From an uncultured Bacteroidia bacterium (GTDB lineage: Bacteria; Bacteroidota; Bacteroidia; Bacteroidales; UBA932): a stretch of 64,000 nucleotides of DNA. A program made the position numbers and the translations under genes. The stretch lies in NCBI GenBank assembly GCA_902788175.1, contig CADAJF010000001.1, positions 38,044 to 102,043 on the forward strand, written 5' to 3'. Positions 1 through 5,744 of the stretch are shown in pieces; position 1 is the stretch's first letter, and every line of letters begins with the position of its first letter. The notes below the pieces were generated by a model. The model ran no database searches. It was not told where the DNA came from and worked only from the letters and a program-made list of their open reading frames with translations.

Positions 1-797
1 TTCCAGGCAAGTTGCTGAACATATGATGAATACAACTGGACTTTATCGCACAGTCGCCCTGCCATCTCTTCTGTAATAATCATATTCCTTGTAGCAAAAC
101 GTTGGACAATGTAATTGACCCATTCTTCCTTTGGTATCGCCTCCAGGAAAAACATATCTCCGAAATGATATAATGGCATGGACTTATCCTGAAATAGTTT
201 ATCCATCATATGTTTCTTGCTCCCGAACAGGCAATATGATACGTTCTCTTGCAATTGCCACACGCCCCTTGCCTTCTTTTGGAAACCGACAGAATCCGGG
301 AATTCTCCAACTTGCTGAAACTCGTCAATGCAAACCACGATGTTCAGATTTCTCTTTTGAGCTATTTTTTCAGGAAGGTCCAGGATCTCCTCCGGCTTTT
401 CTGTCTTTGGGCCGATTCCAAATGAAACTGAAAACTCCTGCGACGGGTCCGGCGAGATGGATATCTTGGGAGAAAGGCGGGACAGAAAGCTTTTGGCCAG
501 AGTCATTGCCTGTTCTGCCTTAGTTGCAAGGCTTTTCAGAATGGCTGATGCAAAACGTTCATAGAACTCATATTCGTCACGGCAATCATAGATGTCCATC
601 ATCACAATCTTGACAGATGGATCCGTTATTTGTTCAACAGCCCTATATACCAGAGAGGTCTTCCCTGTCCTGCGGGGAGAAATCAGAATCGTATTCACAC
701 CTGCCTCAAAGTTCATTTTGAGGTGTTTGGTCTCGGCTTTCCTATCGGTAAAGTTCTCTCCAAAGACGGCAGTCCCGTATACAAATGGTTTGCCCAT
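1..797 (-). CDS. ATPase of the AAA/ATPase_2 type, truncated by the window edge
   Basis: The frame is open from the ATG at 797 to base 1, so about 265 N-terminal residues are seen and the C-terminus lies outside. A P-loop reads SPRRTGKTSL (about residues 40-49). A Walker B-like segment reads NIVVCIDEFQQV. This matches the bacterial/archaeal ATPase_2 family (STAND-like ATPases), often of unknown role and common in Bacteroidota accessory DNA. The protein starts MGKPFVYG, and a 'restriction-like' C-terminal domain cannot be confirmed. Inverted and phased repeats lie directly upstream. Family call is firm; function is unknown. Confidence 0.8.
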   Translation of the reverse strand, partial: MGKPFVYGTAVFGENFTDRKAETKHLKMNFEAGVNTILISPRRTGKTSLVYRAVEQITDPSVKIVMMDIYDCRDEYEFYERFASAILKSLATKAEQAMTLAKSFLSRLSPKISISPDPSQEFSVSFGIGPKTEKPEEILDLPEKIAQKRNLNIVVCIDEFQQVGEFPDSVGFQKKARGVWQLQENVSYCLFGSKKHMMDKLFQDKSMPLYHFGDMFFLEAIPKEEWVNYIVQRFATRNMIITEEMAGRLCDKVQLYSSYVQQLAW

Positions 798-835
798 AAT
801 TCTTTATTTTTTGCAAATATAGCGCATTATTTTTA

Positions 836-869
836 GTCCACAAAATTGTGGACCACAAAATTGTAGACC
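836..869. repeat. Inverted repeat upstream of the ATPase gene
   Basis: GTCCACAA and TTGTGGAC form an 8-bp palindrome with a 2-nt spacer at 836-853. A second, imperfect copy (CCACAAAATTGTAGAC) follows at once. It lies about 40 bp upstream of the ATPase start and could be an operator. Confidence 0.5.
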
Positions 870-888
870 GGATCGCATTGATAGTTTT

Positions 889-928
889 TTGGTCACTTTT
901 GGTCACCTCTTTCAAAACTTGGTCACTT
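889..928. repeat. 10-bp phased TTGGTCACTT repeats
   Basis: TTGGTCACTT occurs at 889 and 919 and TTGGTCACCT at 899, so the units sit on exact 10-nt steps with one degenerate unit between. One-turn spacing suggests protein-binding half sites on one DNA face. The array lies left of the antitoxin gene; a related array lies to its right. Confidence 0.6.
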
Positions 929-983
929 TTGTTTGTCCCGGCACTTTTATCGCAAAAGATTTGGATACCAAAATGGTATTCAT

Positions 984-991
984 TATTTTTG
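984..991 (+). promoter_or_regulatory. -7 promoter box for the antitoxin gene
   Basis: TATTTTTG fits the Bacteroidota TAnnTTTG consensus and lies 16 nt before the ATG at 1008. It excludes the longer in-frame start at 933. Confidence 0.6.
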
Positions 992-1007
992 CAAAAAAGA
1001 TGTAATT

Positions 1008-1262
1008 ATGACCGTTGTAAGCATACGTGATTTCAGAGCAAATCAAAGCAAGTATCTTGGACTGGCCGCCGGTGGGGAAAGCGTAATCTTGACGTCCCGC
1101 ACAGGCAGTTTCAAGATTGTGCCAATAACTGAAGATGACAGCCTTATCAGCAAGAAGGAGTTCTTTGCCCGCATTGATGAGGCTCGCAAGAGCATTGCCG
1201 AAGGTAAAGGCACCTCGGTATCTGGGAAAGAGGAGCTGGATTCTTTATTGGCTAGTCTTTAA
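1008..1262 (+). CDS. Phd/YefM-type antitoxin
   Basis: This 84-residue protein begins MTVVSIRDFRANQSKYL, the N-terminal DNA-binding fold of the Phd/YefM antitoxin family. Its C-terminus (residues 50-84, charged) would wrap the partner toxin. In this family the antitoxin neutralises a RelE/YoeB-type mRNA interferase and represses its own promoter. The start at 1008 follows a -7 box; the longer frame from 933 reads through the promoter. The stop overlaps the next start (TAATG), the usual antitoxin-toxin coupling. The toxin downstream is broken, so this antitoxin is probably an orphan. Confidence 0.85.
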   Translation: MTVVSIRDFRANQSKYLGLAAGGESVILTSRTGSFKIVPITEDDSLISKKEFFARIDEARKSIAEGKGTSVSGKEELDSLLASL

Positions 1263-1375
1263 TGTACACTCTCATTTTTGCTCCTCAAGCGATAGAGGAT
1301 TTGTCAAAACTGAAAAAATCTGAACCTGCCGCTTTCAAAAAAGCAGGCAAGTTACTGGCATCTATGTTTTCTTGA
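1262..1375 (+). pseudogene. Truncated Txe/YoeB-family toxin
   Basis: A 37-codon frame starts at the ATG that overlaps the antitoxin stop. It reads MYTLIFAPQAIEDLSKLKKS and continues EPAAFKKAGKLL, the typical N-terminus of Txe/YoeB/RelE-like toxins, which usually run to about 85 residues. It ends at a TGA in the first unit of a phased repeat array. The catalytic C-terminal half is absent, so it should be inactive. The sequence downstream shows no continuation in another frame. Confidence 0.75.
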
Positions 1376-1421
1376 CCACGTTTTGACAACAACTTACAAC
1401 AATCGGCCACATTTGACCACT
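1372..1421. repeat. 10-bp phased TTTGACCACA-like repeats
   Basis: Five consecutive 10-nt units can be read: TTGACCACGT, TTTGACAACA, ACTTACAACA, ATCGGCCACA, TTTGACCACT. The toxin frame ends inside the first unit, so this array marks a recombination or insertion junction. Nothing else is recognisable from 1422 to 1558. Confidence 0.55.
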
Positions 1422-1558
1422 TTTCTCGTGGATTGTTTTGATGGCTTCAACAAGAGGGGTAATCAATTGGTGCTCAAATCCTTAATAGCATCCAATAAAC
1501 ACACAACAATCCCCACCTGTCACCAACATCTTAGCTCCCGCTCAAGGCACGAAAAAGG

Positions 1559-1975
1559 TCAGATGGCTGACATCTCACGCCCTAGCTGACGAATAGTGCC
1601 CAGAATTTGCTCTGTTCGCTGGACAGAAGGCTTCTTGATTCCATATATATAACGGGAGAGAAGACTCTTGTTGATGCCGATGGTGCGAGCCACCTCTGAA
1701 ACATTCAGCTGAGGAAACTTACGGAACACTTCAGCAATGGGATTGTTCGTGTCCGGCTCAGCCGTAACAAAGAAACTGCTTATATGGATATCCTCGTCGA
1801 TATCGTCCCAGCGGATATCATCTCCATCAATGCCGATTTCGTAGTGTGCACGCTGTTCGGGTGTGGCTTCCAGCAAAAGTGGGAAAGCCTCCAGCGGGCG
1901 GCTGTAGGTATTCCCCTGATCCGTCAGAATATAGATCCTGCCGCCATCGAACCATAATTTAACGATAGATTCCAT
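1559..1975 (-). CDS. DUF2442 domain protein with C-terminal XRE-like helix-turn-helix
   Basis: The 138-residue product has a DUF2442-like N-terminus (residues 1-70, MESIVKLWFDGGRIYI). Its C-terminal HTH (about 90-135) contains NVSEVARTIGINKSLLSRYI. DUF2442 proteins are commonly encoded beside DUF4160 proteins, as here, in pairs that resemble toxin-antitoxin modules. The HTH suggests that this partner is the DNA-binding one. An ATG at 1990 would add five residues and overlap the upstream stop; the ATG at 1975, 4 nt after that stop, is equally good. The biochemical role is unknown. Confidence 0.75.
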   Translation of the reverse strand: MESIVKLWFDGGRIYILTDQGNTYSRPLEAFPLLLEATPEQRAHYEIGIDGDDIRWDDIDEDIHISSFFVTAEPDTNNPIAEVFRKFPQLNVSEVARTIGINKSLLSRYIYGIKKPSVQRTEQILGTIRQLGREMSAI

Positions 1976-1979
1976 ATCA

Positions 1980-2237
1980 TTAGTTCTCATCAAAGTACTC
2001 GTTCCAGGCCTTAATCATGTCGGCCTTGTACTGCTTGACGGCATCGACCGCCTTTTTAAGGTCGGCAGGTTTGATGCCCGTGTTCTCCACGACTTCGGCG
2101 GTCTCAATATTGATTTTGGCTTTGCCGTCGCCATTTTTCACGTGTACATGCATAGGCAAATGCTTATCTGAATAAAAGAAGAAGCGAAGGCCGAAAAGAA
2201 ACAGTATTGTAGGCCTAGCAGTATAGTTTTGTCGCAT
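1980..2237 (-). CDS. DUF4160 domain protein
   Basis: The 85-residue product carries the DUF4160 core RFFFYSDKHLPMHVHVKNGD (residues about 18-37). The family is small and has no known activity; it is usually paired with DUF2442, the next gene. Relatives usually start MPTIL; here the matching codon is AGG (RPTIL) and the only usable ATG lies eight codons upstream, 2 nt after a -7 box. The start is therefore doubtful and the gene may have lost its native start codon. Confidence 0.7.
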   Translation of the reverse strand: MRQNYTARPTILFLFGLRFFFYSDKHLPMHVHVKNGDGKAKINIETAEVVENTGIKPADLKKAVDAVKQYKADMIKAWNEYFDEN

Positions 2238-2239
2238 CA

Positions 2240-2247
2240 CAAAGATA
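2240..2247 (-). promoter_or_regulatory. -7 box upstream of the DUF4160/DUF2442 pair
   Basis: TATCTTTG on the minus strand matches TAnnTTTG. It lies only 2 nt before the ATG at 2237, so transcription probably begins at or inside the annotated start. Confidence 0.5.
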
Positions 2248-2361
2248 GGGATAAATTTTTATACCCGCAAGTCTGTAGCCGTAAAAACGGGGGATCCGAT
2301 GCTATTAAGAGAATTCACAACCCGGACCAAAAACCAATGGCGGAATATTTCTGACAAATAA

Positions 2362-2425
2362 TGCCATAGAAAGACACTAACGGACAGAGTAAGCGTCTCC
2401 GGGATGCCGTAGGCGTGGCATAAAG
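2362..2425. repeat. Vestigial island boundary (copy A)
   Basis: ATGCCATAGAAAGACACT is the same string found at 6472-6489 and, nearly, at 23895-23908. It is followed by a degenerate GGATGCCGTAGGC/GTGGCATAAA pair resembling the repeats at 6643-6663. No CCCGCCCG core is present. The rest of 2248-2421 shows no gene. Confidence 0.45.
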
Positions 2426-2457
2426 AAAGCAGGGTCATTCGCCCTGCTCTTTCTTTG
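2422..2457. terminator. Hairpin terminator
   Basis: AAAGAAAGCAGGG pairs with CCCTGCTCTTTCTTT with one bulge around a short loop. The A/T-rich outer stem would allow termination on either strand. Confidence 0.6.
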
Positions 2458-2495
2458 TCCAGTGGTCCGGGAGGAGGCCCTGGTGGCGGCAGGCC

Positions 2496-2700
2496 CTAGG
2501 CGATGCCTGCCATCAGGCGCATCAGGGTTTCTTTGGCGTCACCGAGTTCAAGGTAGACGCCTTTTTCGCGGCTGTAGATCGGGTTCTCCACACCGGCATA
2601 ACCCGGCTTGAGGTCGAACTACCCGCTTGAAATGCGGCAGGTCCTGCGCATTCAGTTCAAGGGCCGCCAATGAAAGAAGGATAATAAATAGCTTCTTCAT
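2496..2700 (-). pseudogene. Frameshifted remnant of a small secreted protein
   Basis: The frame opens MKKLFIILLSLAALELNAQD, a clear signal peptide, and runs to a stop at 2548. A second frame in the same segment reads KPGYAGVENPIYSREKGVYL and then LELGDAKETLMRLMAGIA before its stop at 2496, which looks like real protein. One shift near 2610-2625 would join the two. The family is not recognised. It lies just after the zinc-ribbon gene. Confidence 0.5.
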
Positions 2701-2703
2701 GCG

Positions 2704-3429
2704 TTATTCAATCACAAAACTGCGCGGATAGAAATCACTGTAGAAACGGCCGTCGGTGGCAGTGAACTTGAGTACACAGTAGTTGGGGTCGGTGACGCCG
2801 CCGGGGTAATACTGTTCATCGCCGTCGCGCCAGATCATCTCCTTCGAGGCGGCATCCGTCAGCACCTCCATCGTGCCCCGAAGCATCATGCCCTTGAAGC
2901 CCTCGGCGTCACAAAAGTAGATGCTGGCCTTGGGATTCGCCTTGTATTGCGCTACTCGCAGGGAGAAGGTATTGGTGGTGAAATAGAACACCTTAATGCC
3001 CTCACGCACTCGCGGCGAGAGCATGGCCTTTGTGCAGGGGTATCCTTCATCATCCACGGAAGAAATGAAGGCAATCGGGAGAGTATCGGCCATTTGGCCG
3101 ATGAGTTCCTTCACGCCGGAGAGAGCGGGATTCTCCGGCATGGAGTCCGTAAGTATAAGCGCCTTGCGCCAACGTTTCAGATGGGGGAAATACATCTTCA
3201 TCTGACCGATGTATTCTTCCTTTGTGATGGGCTGCGGCAGTCCCTTGTTCACCTCGTCCACAAACTGGGCGCAGTGTTCAATCATTTCGTCCATCGTGCA
3301 CTCCTGCAGGAACTTGCCGTCCTTATAGCAGTAAATGCAGTAATCTTCATTCTTGCTTCCATCGGCATTGGTGCCAAGGATTTCTTTCGTGAGCGGCATT
3401 CCGCAGCTCTGGCAAAACTTCTGCTCCAT
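2704..3429 (-). CDS. Zinc-ribbon protein fused to a pyridoxamine-phosphate-oxidase-like domain
   Basis: Residues 1-50 form a zinc ribbon with FCQSCGMPL and DYCIYCYKDGKF (two CxxC pairs). Residues about 100-241 look like the split-barrel FMN-binding fold of general stress protein 26 (SVDDEGYPCTKAML, FYFTTNTFSLRVAQ). Such proteins bind flavin or similar cofactors in the cytoplasm; the substrate is not predictable. The length of 241 fits both domains. A truncated relative of the first domain lies at 26725-26916. The acetyltransferase gene ends 1 nt upstream, so the two are probably co-transcribed. Confidence 0.8.
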   Translation of the reverse strand: MEQKFCQSCGMPLTKEILGTNADGSKNEDYCIYCYKDGKFLQECTMDEMIEHCAQFVDEVNKGLPQPITKEEYIGQMKMYFPHLKRWRKALILTDSMPENPALSGVKELIGQMADTLPIAFISSVDDEGYPCTKAMLSPRVREGIKVFYFTTNTFSLRVAQYKANPKASIYFCDAEGFKGMMLRGTMEVLTDAASKEMIWRDGDEQYYPGGVTDPNYCVLKFTATDGRFYSDFYPRSFVIE

Positions 3430-3430
3430 A

Positions 3431-4591
3431 TTATCTGACTATCAATCGCATTACTCTTATGGGCCGATCGGCACCCTGATACTGGGTTTCGTCGATGACG
3501 GTTTCTCCGGTGGGGACGAATCCGCATTTCTCCATCACCCGGCCGCTGGCGGGGTTGTCGACGAAGTGTCCGGATATCAGGGATTTGATGTCGGTCATAC
3601 ACCGGATATGCTCAATCATCAGCCCCAGCGCTTCTGTGCAAATACCTCTGTTCCAATAGGGTTTAGCAATCCAGTAGCCGATAAGAGGTTCGCCGTCCCT
3701 GGCCGGCAGGTTACACTCGCAAGACGGGCCGTAGCCCATTGCCCCTATAACTTCTCCGGTCTCCTTCAGTTCAATTGCCCAGGTATTGGTGGCGTCACAG
3801 AAGACCGTCCGGATAACCTCCAGGCTCTCCTCAACACTCTGGTGAGGCGGCCATCCGGCTCTGGGGCCGACATCCGGATCCGACGCCCATTTATACAGTA
3901 CAGGAGCGTCGCTGTCCTGCCAGGGGCGGAGAATGATCCGGTCTGTTTCCATCACGCCATCGTAAAACAGCTGGCCGGGCAGTCGCTTCTTCTCCTTTGC
4001 CGGGAAGGTGGCCTCGTATTGCTCGAATGCTTCCGGATTCTCATCGGCAACGAAATAACCCTTGGGCGGACAATAAGTTGCTTCCTCTATGCCATTGGCT
4101 TTAAGCCAGCCGGGAATCAGCTCCTGCGCCAGGAAGAAGGGAACCGGATCATCCTTTGGGAAGTCGTGATAGTGGATACCAAATCCGCTGGCAAGCGAGA
4201 AGCCGGCGTTCTTGTAAAAGTCGATATTTCCTTCCATGCAAAGGAATCCGACTCCCACTTCACGCGCCCTCTCAAGGGCGAACTGCAATAACTTCAGCCC
4301 ATATCCCTTCCTCTTATAGCCTGGATGGATGCAGATGGGGCCGAAGGTCCAGGACGGCTTGCGCATACCGTCAGGCAGCACCAGTTCCGCCTTGGAGAAC
4401 ATCACGTGACCTATCAGCCGGTCATTCTCCTCCATCACGAAGTCCAGTTCCGGAATGAAGTCCGGATTGCCCCTATAGCAATGCAGCACAAAGTGCTCCG
4501 TGCATCCGGGGCGATATACATTCCAAAATGCATCGCGAGTGAGAATCTCAACTGCACGGTAATCATCCTGTCTTTCAAGTCGTATTTTCAT
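3431..4591 (-). CDS. Tandem GNAT acetyltransferase (two domains in one chain)
   Basis: Two GNAT domains are joined. Residues 1-150 resemble YhbS-like N-acetyltransferases (ICIHPGYKRKGYGLKLLQFA, the acetyl-CoA loop). Residues about 210-386 resemble RimJ/RimL-type enzymes (TDRIILRPWQDSDAPVLY, YWNRGICTEALGLM). Both would move acetyl from acetyl-CoA to an amine; substrates are unknown. The second domain begins with a methionine (GVMETDRIILRP), as if a former start codon had been fused in frame. The start is set at MKIRLERQ; an ATG at 4606 would overlap the upstream frame. Confidence 0.85.
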   Translation of the reverse strand: MKIRLERQDDYRAVEILTRDAFWNVYRPGCTEHFVLHCYRGNPDFIPELDFVMEENDRLIGHVMFSKAELVLPDGMRKPSWTFGPICIHPGYKRKGYGLKLLQFALERAREVGVGFLCMEGNIDFYKNAGFSLASGFGIHYHDFPKDDPVPFFLAQELIPGWLKANGIEEATYCPPKGYFVADENPEAFEQYEATFPAKEKKRLPGQLFYDGVMETDRIILRPWQDSDAPVLYKWASDPDVGPRAGWPPHQSVEESLEVIRTVFCDATNTWAIELKETGEVIGAMGYGPSCECNLPARDGEPLIGYWIAKPYWNRGICTEALGLMIEHIRCMTDIKSLISGHFVDNPASGRVMEKCGFVPTGETVIDETQYQGADRPIRVMRLIVR

Positions 4592-4592
4592 A

Positions 4593-4706
4593 TTATTCTG
4601 ACTCATTTGAACTTATGAGCTCTCCCATCATTTTTTTCACGGCAATCTCTCCAGCACCGGAGCACTGATCGATGATATACTGAATGAAATCCGGATTGCA
4701 AGCCAT
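4593..4706 (-). pseudogene. Truncated TfoX-family gene (N-terminal fragment)
   Basis: MACNPDFIQYIIDQCSGAGE followed by IAVKKMMGE is the start of TfoX N-terminal-domain proteins, which normally continue for another 70-80 residues. After MMGE the frame runs into ELISSNESE and stops. Only 28-29 family residues survive, so it should be non-functional. It lies between the XRE repressor gene and the double acetyltransferase, and the acetyltransferase ATG follows within 2 nt, as if a deletion joined the two. Confidence 0.7.
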
Positions 4707-4783
4707 ATGTATCGTTTTTCTAATTCTCAATAACTCAGCAATGACCGATCTCTTTCTCAAGTTCCGTTTGAGAATGATGATGG

Positions 4784-5116
4784 CTATGAACTTTTTGTTG
4801 CTGTACACTGGGTAGAGTGGAGGGCCGATTTGACCAGATCTATACTCAAGGCGTTTTCCAGACGGGCAATGGTTTCAAGCGTCATATTGGAGCTGCCTTT
4901 AAGCAAGTTGGAAACATACTGCTGCGTACAACCCATACGCTTGGCCAATTCAACTTGTGTGATAGACTGGTCGTCCATTGCGCGCAGTACCTGAAGTGTA
5001 ATGTAGCGAGCATACTTGAGCCAATATTCGTTGTCTCTGCGCCACTGCGCATCTTCGCGCCAGCGTGAAGGTGTAGGAGACTGATGTGCCTCCATGAATT
5101 CAATTGCCCTGCTCAT
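4784..5116 (-). CDS. XRE-family helix-turn-helix repressor, copy 1
   Basis: The 110-residue protein has an XRE/HigA-like HTH at residues about 50-95 (SITQVELAKRMGCTQQYVSN). The N-terminus (MSRAIEFMEAHQSPTPSRWR) and the WLKYARYITLQVL helix are typical of Bacteroidota antitoxin-like repressors. The ATG overlaps the stop of a 17-codon leader frame (ATGA). The promoter carries two adjacent ACAATATT-type palindromes, so autoregulation is likely. A paralog at 23339-23773 is nearly identical over the first 95 residues. No intact toxin gene is beside it. Confidence 0.85.
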   Translation of the reverse strand: MSRAIEFMEAHQSPTPSRWREDAQWRRDNEYWLKYARYITLQVLRAMDDQSITQVELAKRMGCTQQYVSNLLKGSSNMTLETIARLENALSIDLVKSALHSTQCTATKSS

Positions 5117-5166
5117 CTGCCAATGATTTTAGCCATTAGTTCCTGCTCCTGCTTATCGAAAGTCAT
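5113..5166 (-). CDS. Short leader frame upstream of the XRE gene, copy 1
   Basis: MTFDKQEQELMAKIIGR is a 17-residue frame coupled to the repressor by an ATGA overlap. Its start lies 16 nt after a -7 box and follows GATGATGT. Copy 2 (MTFDKIHEDKRLWAEV) keeps the first five residues and the position but differs afterwards. It may be a leader peptide or the stub of a lost toxin gene; translation is unproven. Confidence 0.45.
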   Translation of the reverse strand: MTFDKQEQELMAKIIGR

Positions 5167-5181
5167 ACATCATCTTTTTCG

Positions 5182-5189
5182 CAAAGATA
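5182..5189 (-). promoter_or_regulatory. -7 box of XRE cassette 1
   Basis: TATCTTTG on the minus strand fits TAnnTTTG and lies between the operator and the leader frame. Confidence 0.65.
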
Positions 5190-5192
5190 AAA

Positions 5193-5224
5193 ACAATATT
5201 CGTATTGTACAATATTAATATTGT
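5193..5224. promoter_or_regulatory. Double palindromic operator of XRE cassette 1
   Basis: Two abutting 16-nt sites: ACAATATTCGTATTGT (6-bp arms) and ACAATATTAATATTGT (perfect palindrome). They cover the -33 region of the promoter. The same pair precedes copy 2, so they are the likely binding sites of the XRE protein. Confidence 0.7.
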
Positions 5225-5259
5225 TTATTCTGCAGTAAGAAGATGCTGACCGACAGAAT

Positions 5260-5354
5260 TGTTTCAGTATAGTTTCAGTAAGTTTTTTTCACAAAGGGCT
5301 AACAAATTTACCGTGAATTATTTATGGTAAAAAGTCGGCGCTCCCGCCCGAGGC
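5260..5354. other. Att-like island boundary (copy B)
   Basis: Two 11-nt repeats (TGTTTCAGTAT at 5260, AGTTTCAGTAA at 5271) are followed by exactly 61 nt and then CCCGCCCGAGGC at 5343. The 12-mer fits a tRNA T-stem 3' strand (CCCGC) plus acceptor 3' strand (CCGAGGC). Copies C and D keep the same geometry with different spacer sequence. This is read as a fossil attachment site; a small plus-strand RNA is the alternative. Confidence 0.55.
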
Positions 5355-5358
5355 GCGG

Positions 5359-5396
5359 GTACAGCTAATTGATATTCAATTAGCTGTACTTTGTTT
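5359..5396 (+). terminator. Strong hairpin terminator
   Basis: A perfect 14-bp stem (GTACAGCTAATTGA / TCAATTAGCTGTAC) with a 3-nt loop is followed by TTTGTTTTTG. The symmetrical stem may also stop transcription arriving from the STAS gene. Confidence 0.75.
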
Positions 5397-5446
5397 TTGC
5401 CCGGAGAATTCGACAGAAAAGGCGCAGGGAAATACCGGATAGTTCA

Positions 5447-5743
5447 CTACTTGCTGGCTATCTGCATCTGGCGCCTCTTCAAGGCGGTGAGGATGCTGCG
5501 TTCGGCAAGGGGTGTAAGGCCCGTGAAGGTGGTCTTGGATTTTAACTCTTCAAGGGACATTTCCAGCAGGAGTTTTGCGATACATTCATCGGCAAAAGAG
5601 TTGGTGACCGTATCCACGCCTGTAAAATCAAGGACTACTTTCTCATCTCCGTCCAGAAGCGGACGGAGATCGGCCCTTATTTTGGCTCCCAGGAGACGCG
5701 TTCCCAGACTGTCTCCGTATGCGGAAAACTTGAAGACCTTCAT
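5447..5743 (-). CDS. STAS-like DUF4325 protein
   Basis: The 98-residue protein has the DUF4325 signature VVLDFTGVDTVTNSFADECI (about residues 37-56). The STAS fold is related to anti-sigma-factor antagonists. The start MKVFKFSAYGDS is 1 nt after the stop of the ATPase-like gene; a longer frame from 5824 overlaps that gene and is rejected. DUF4325 genes are often paired with HATPase genes, suggesting partner-switching signalling. Targets are unknown. Confidence 0.8.
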   Translation of the reverse strand: MKVFKFSAYGDSLGTRLLGAKIRADLRPLLDGDEKVVLDFTGVDTVTNSFADECIAKLLLEMSLEELKSKTTFTGLTPLAERSILTALKRRQMQIASK

Positions 5744-5744
5744 C

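Noticed and set aside
889-1421. Short phased repeats considered as a CRISPR array
   Set aside because: Units are 10 nt without spacers, and no cas genes are present.
4593-4808. A 71-codon frame containing the TfoX fragment
   Set aside because: The first 34 codons overlap the XRE gene end and are not protein-like; the TfoX similarity begins at the internal ATG at 4706.
5343-5354. CCCGCCCGAGGC considered as the end of a complete tRNA gene
   Set aside because: The upstream bases lack a T-loop TTCRANY, T-stem 5' strand or cloverleaf; only the 3' terminal part could be present.
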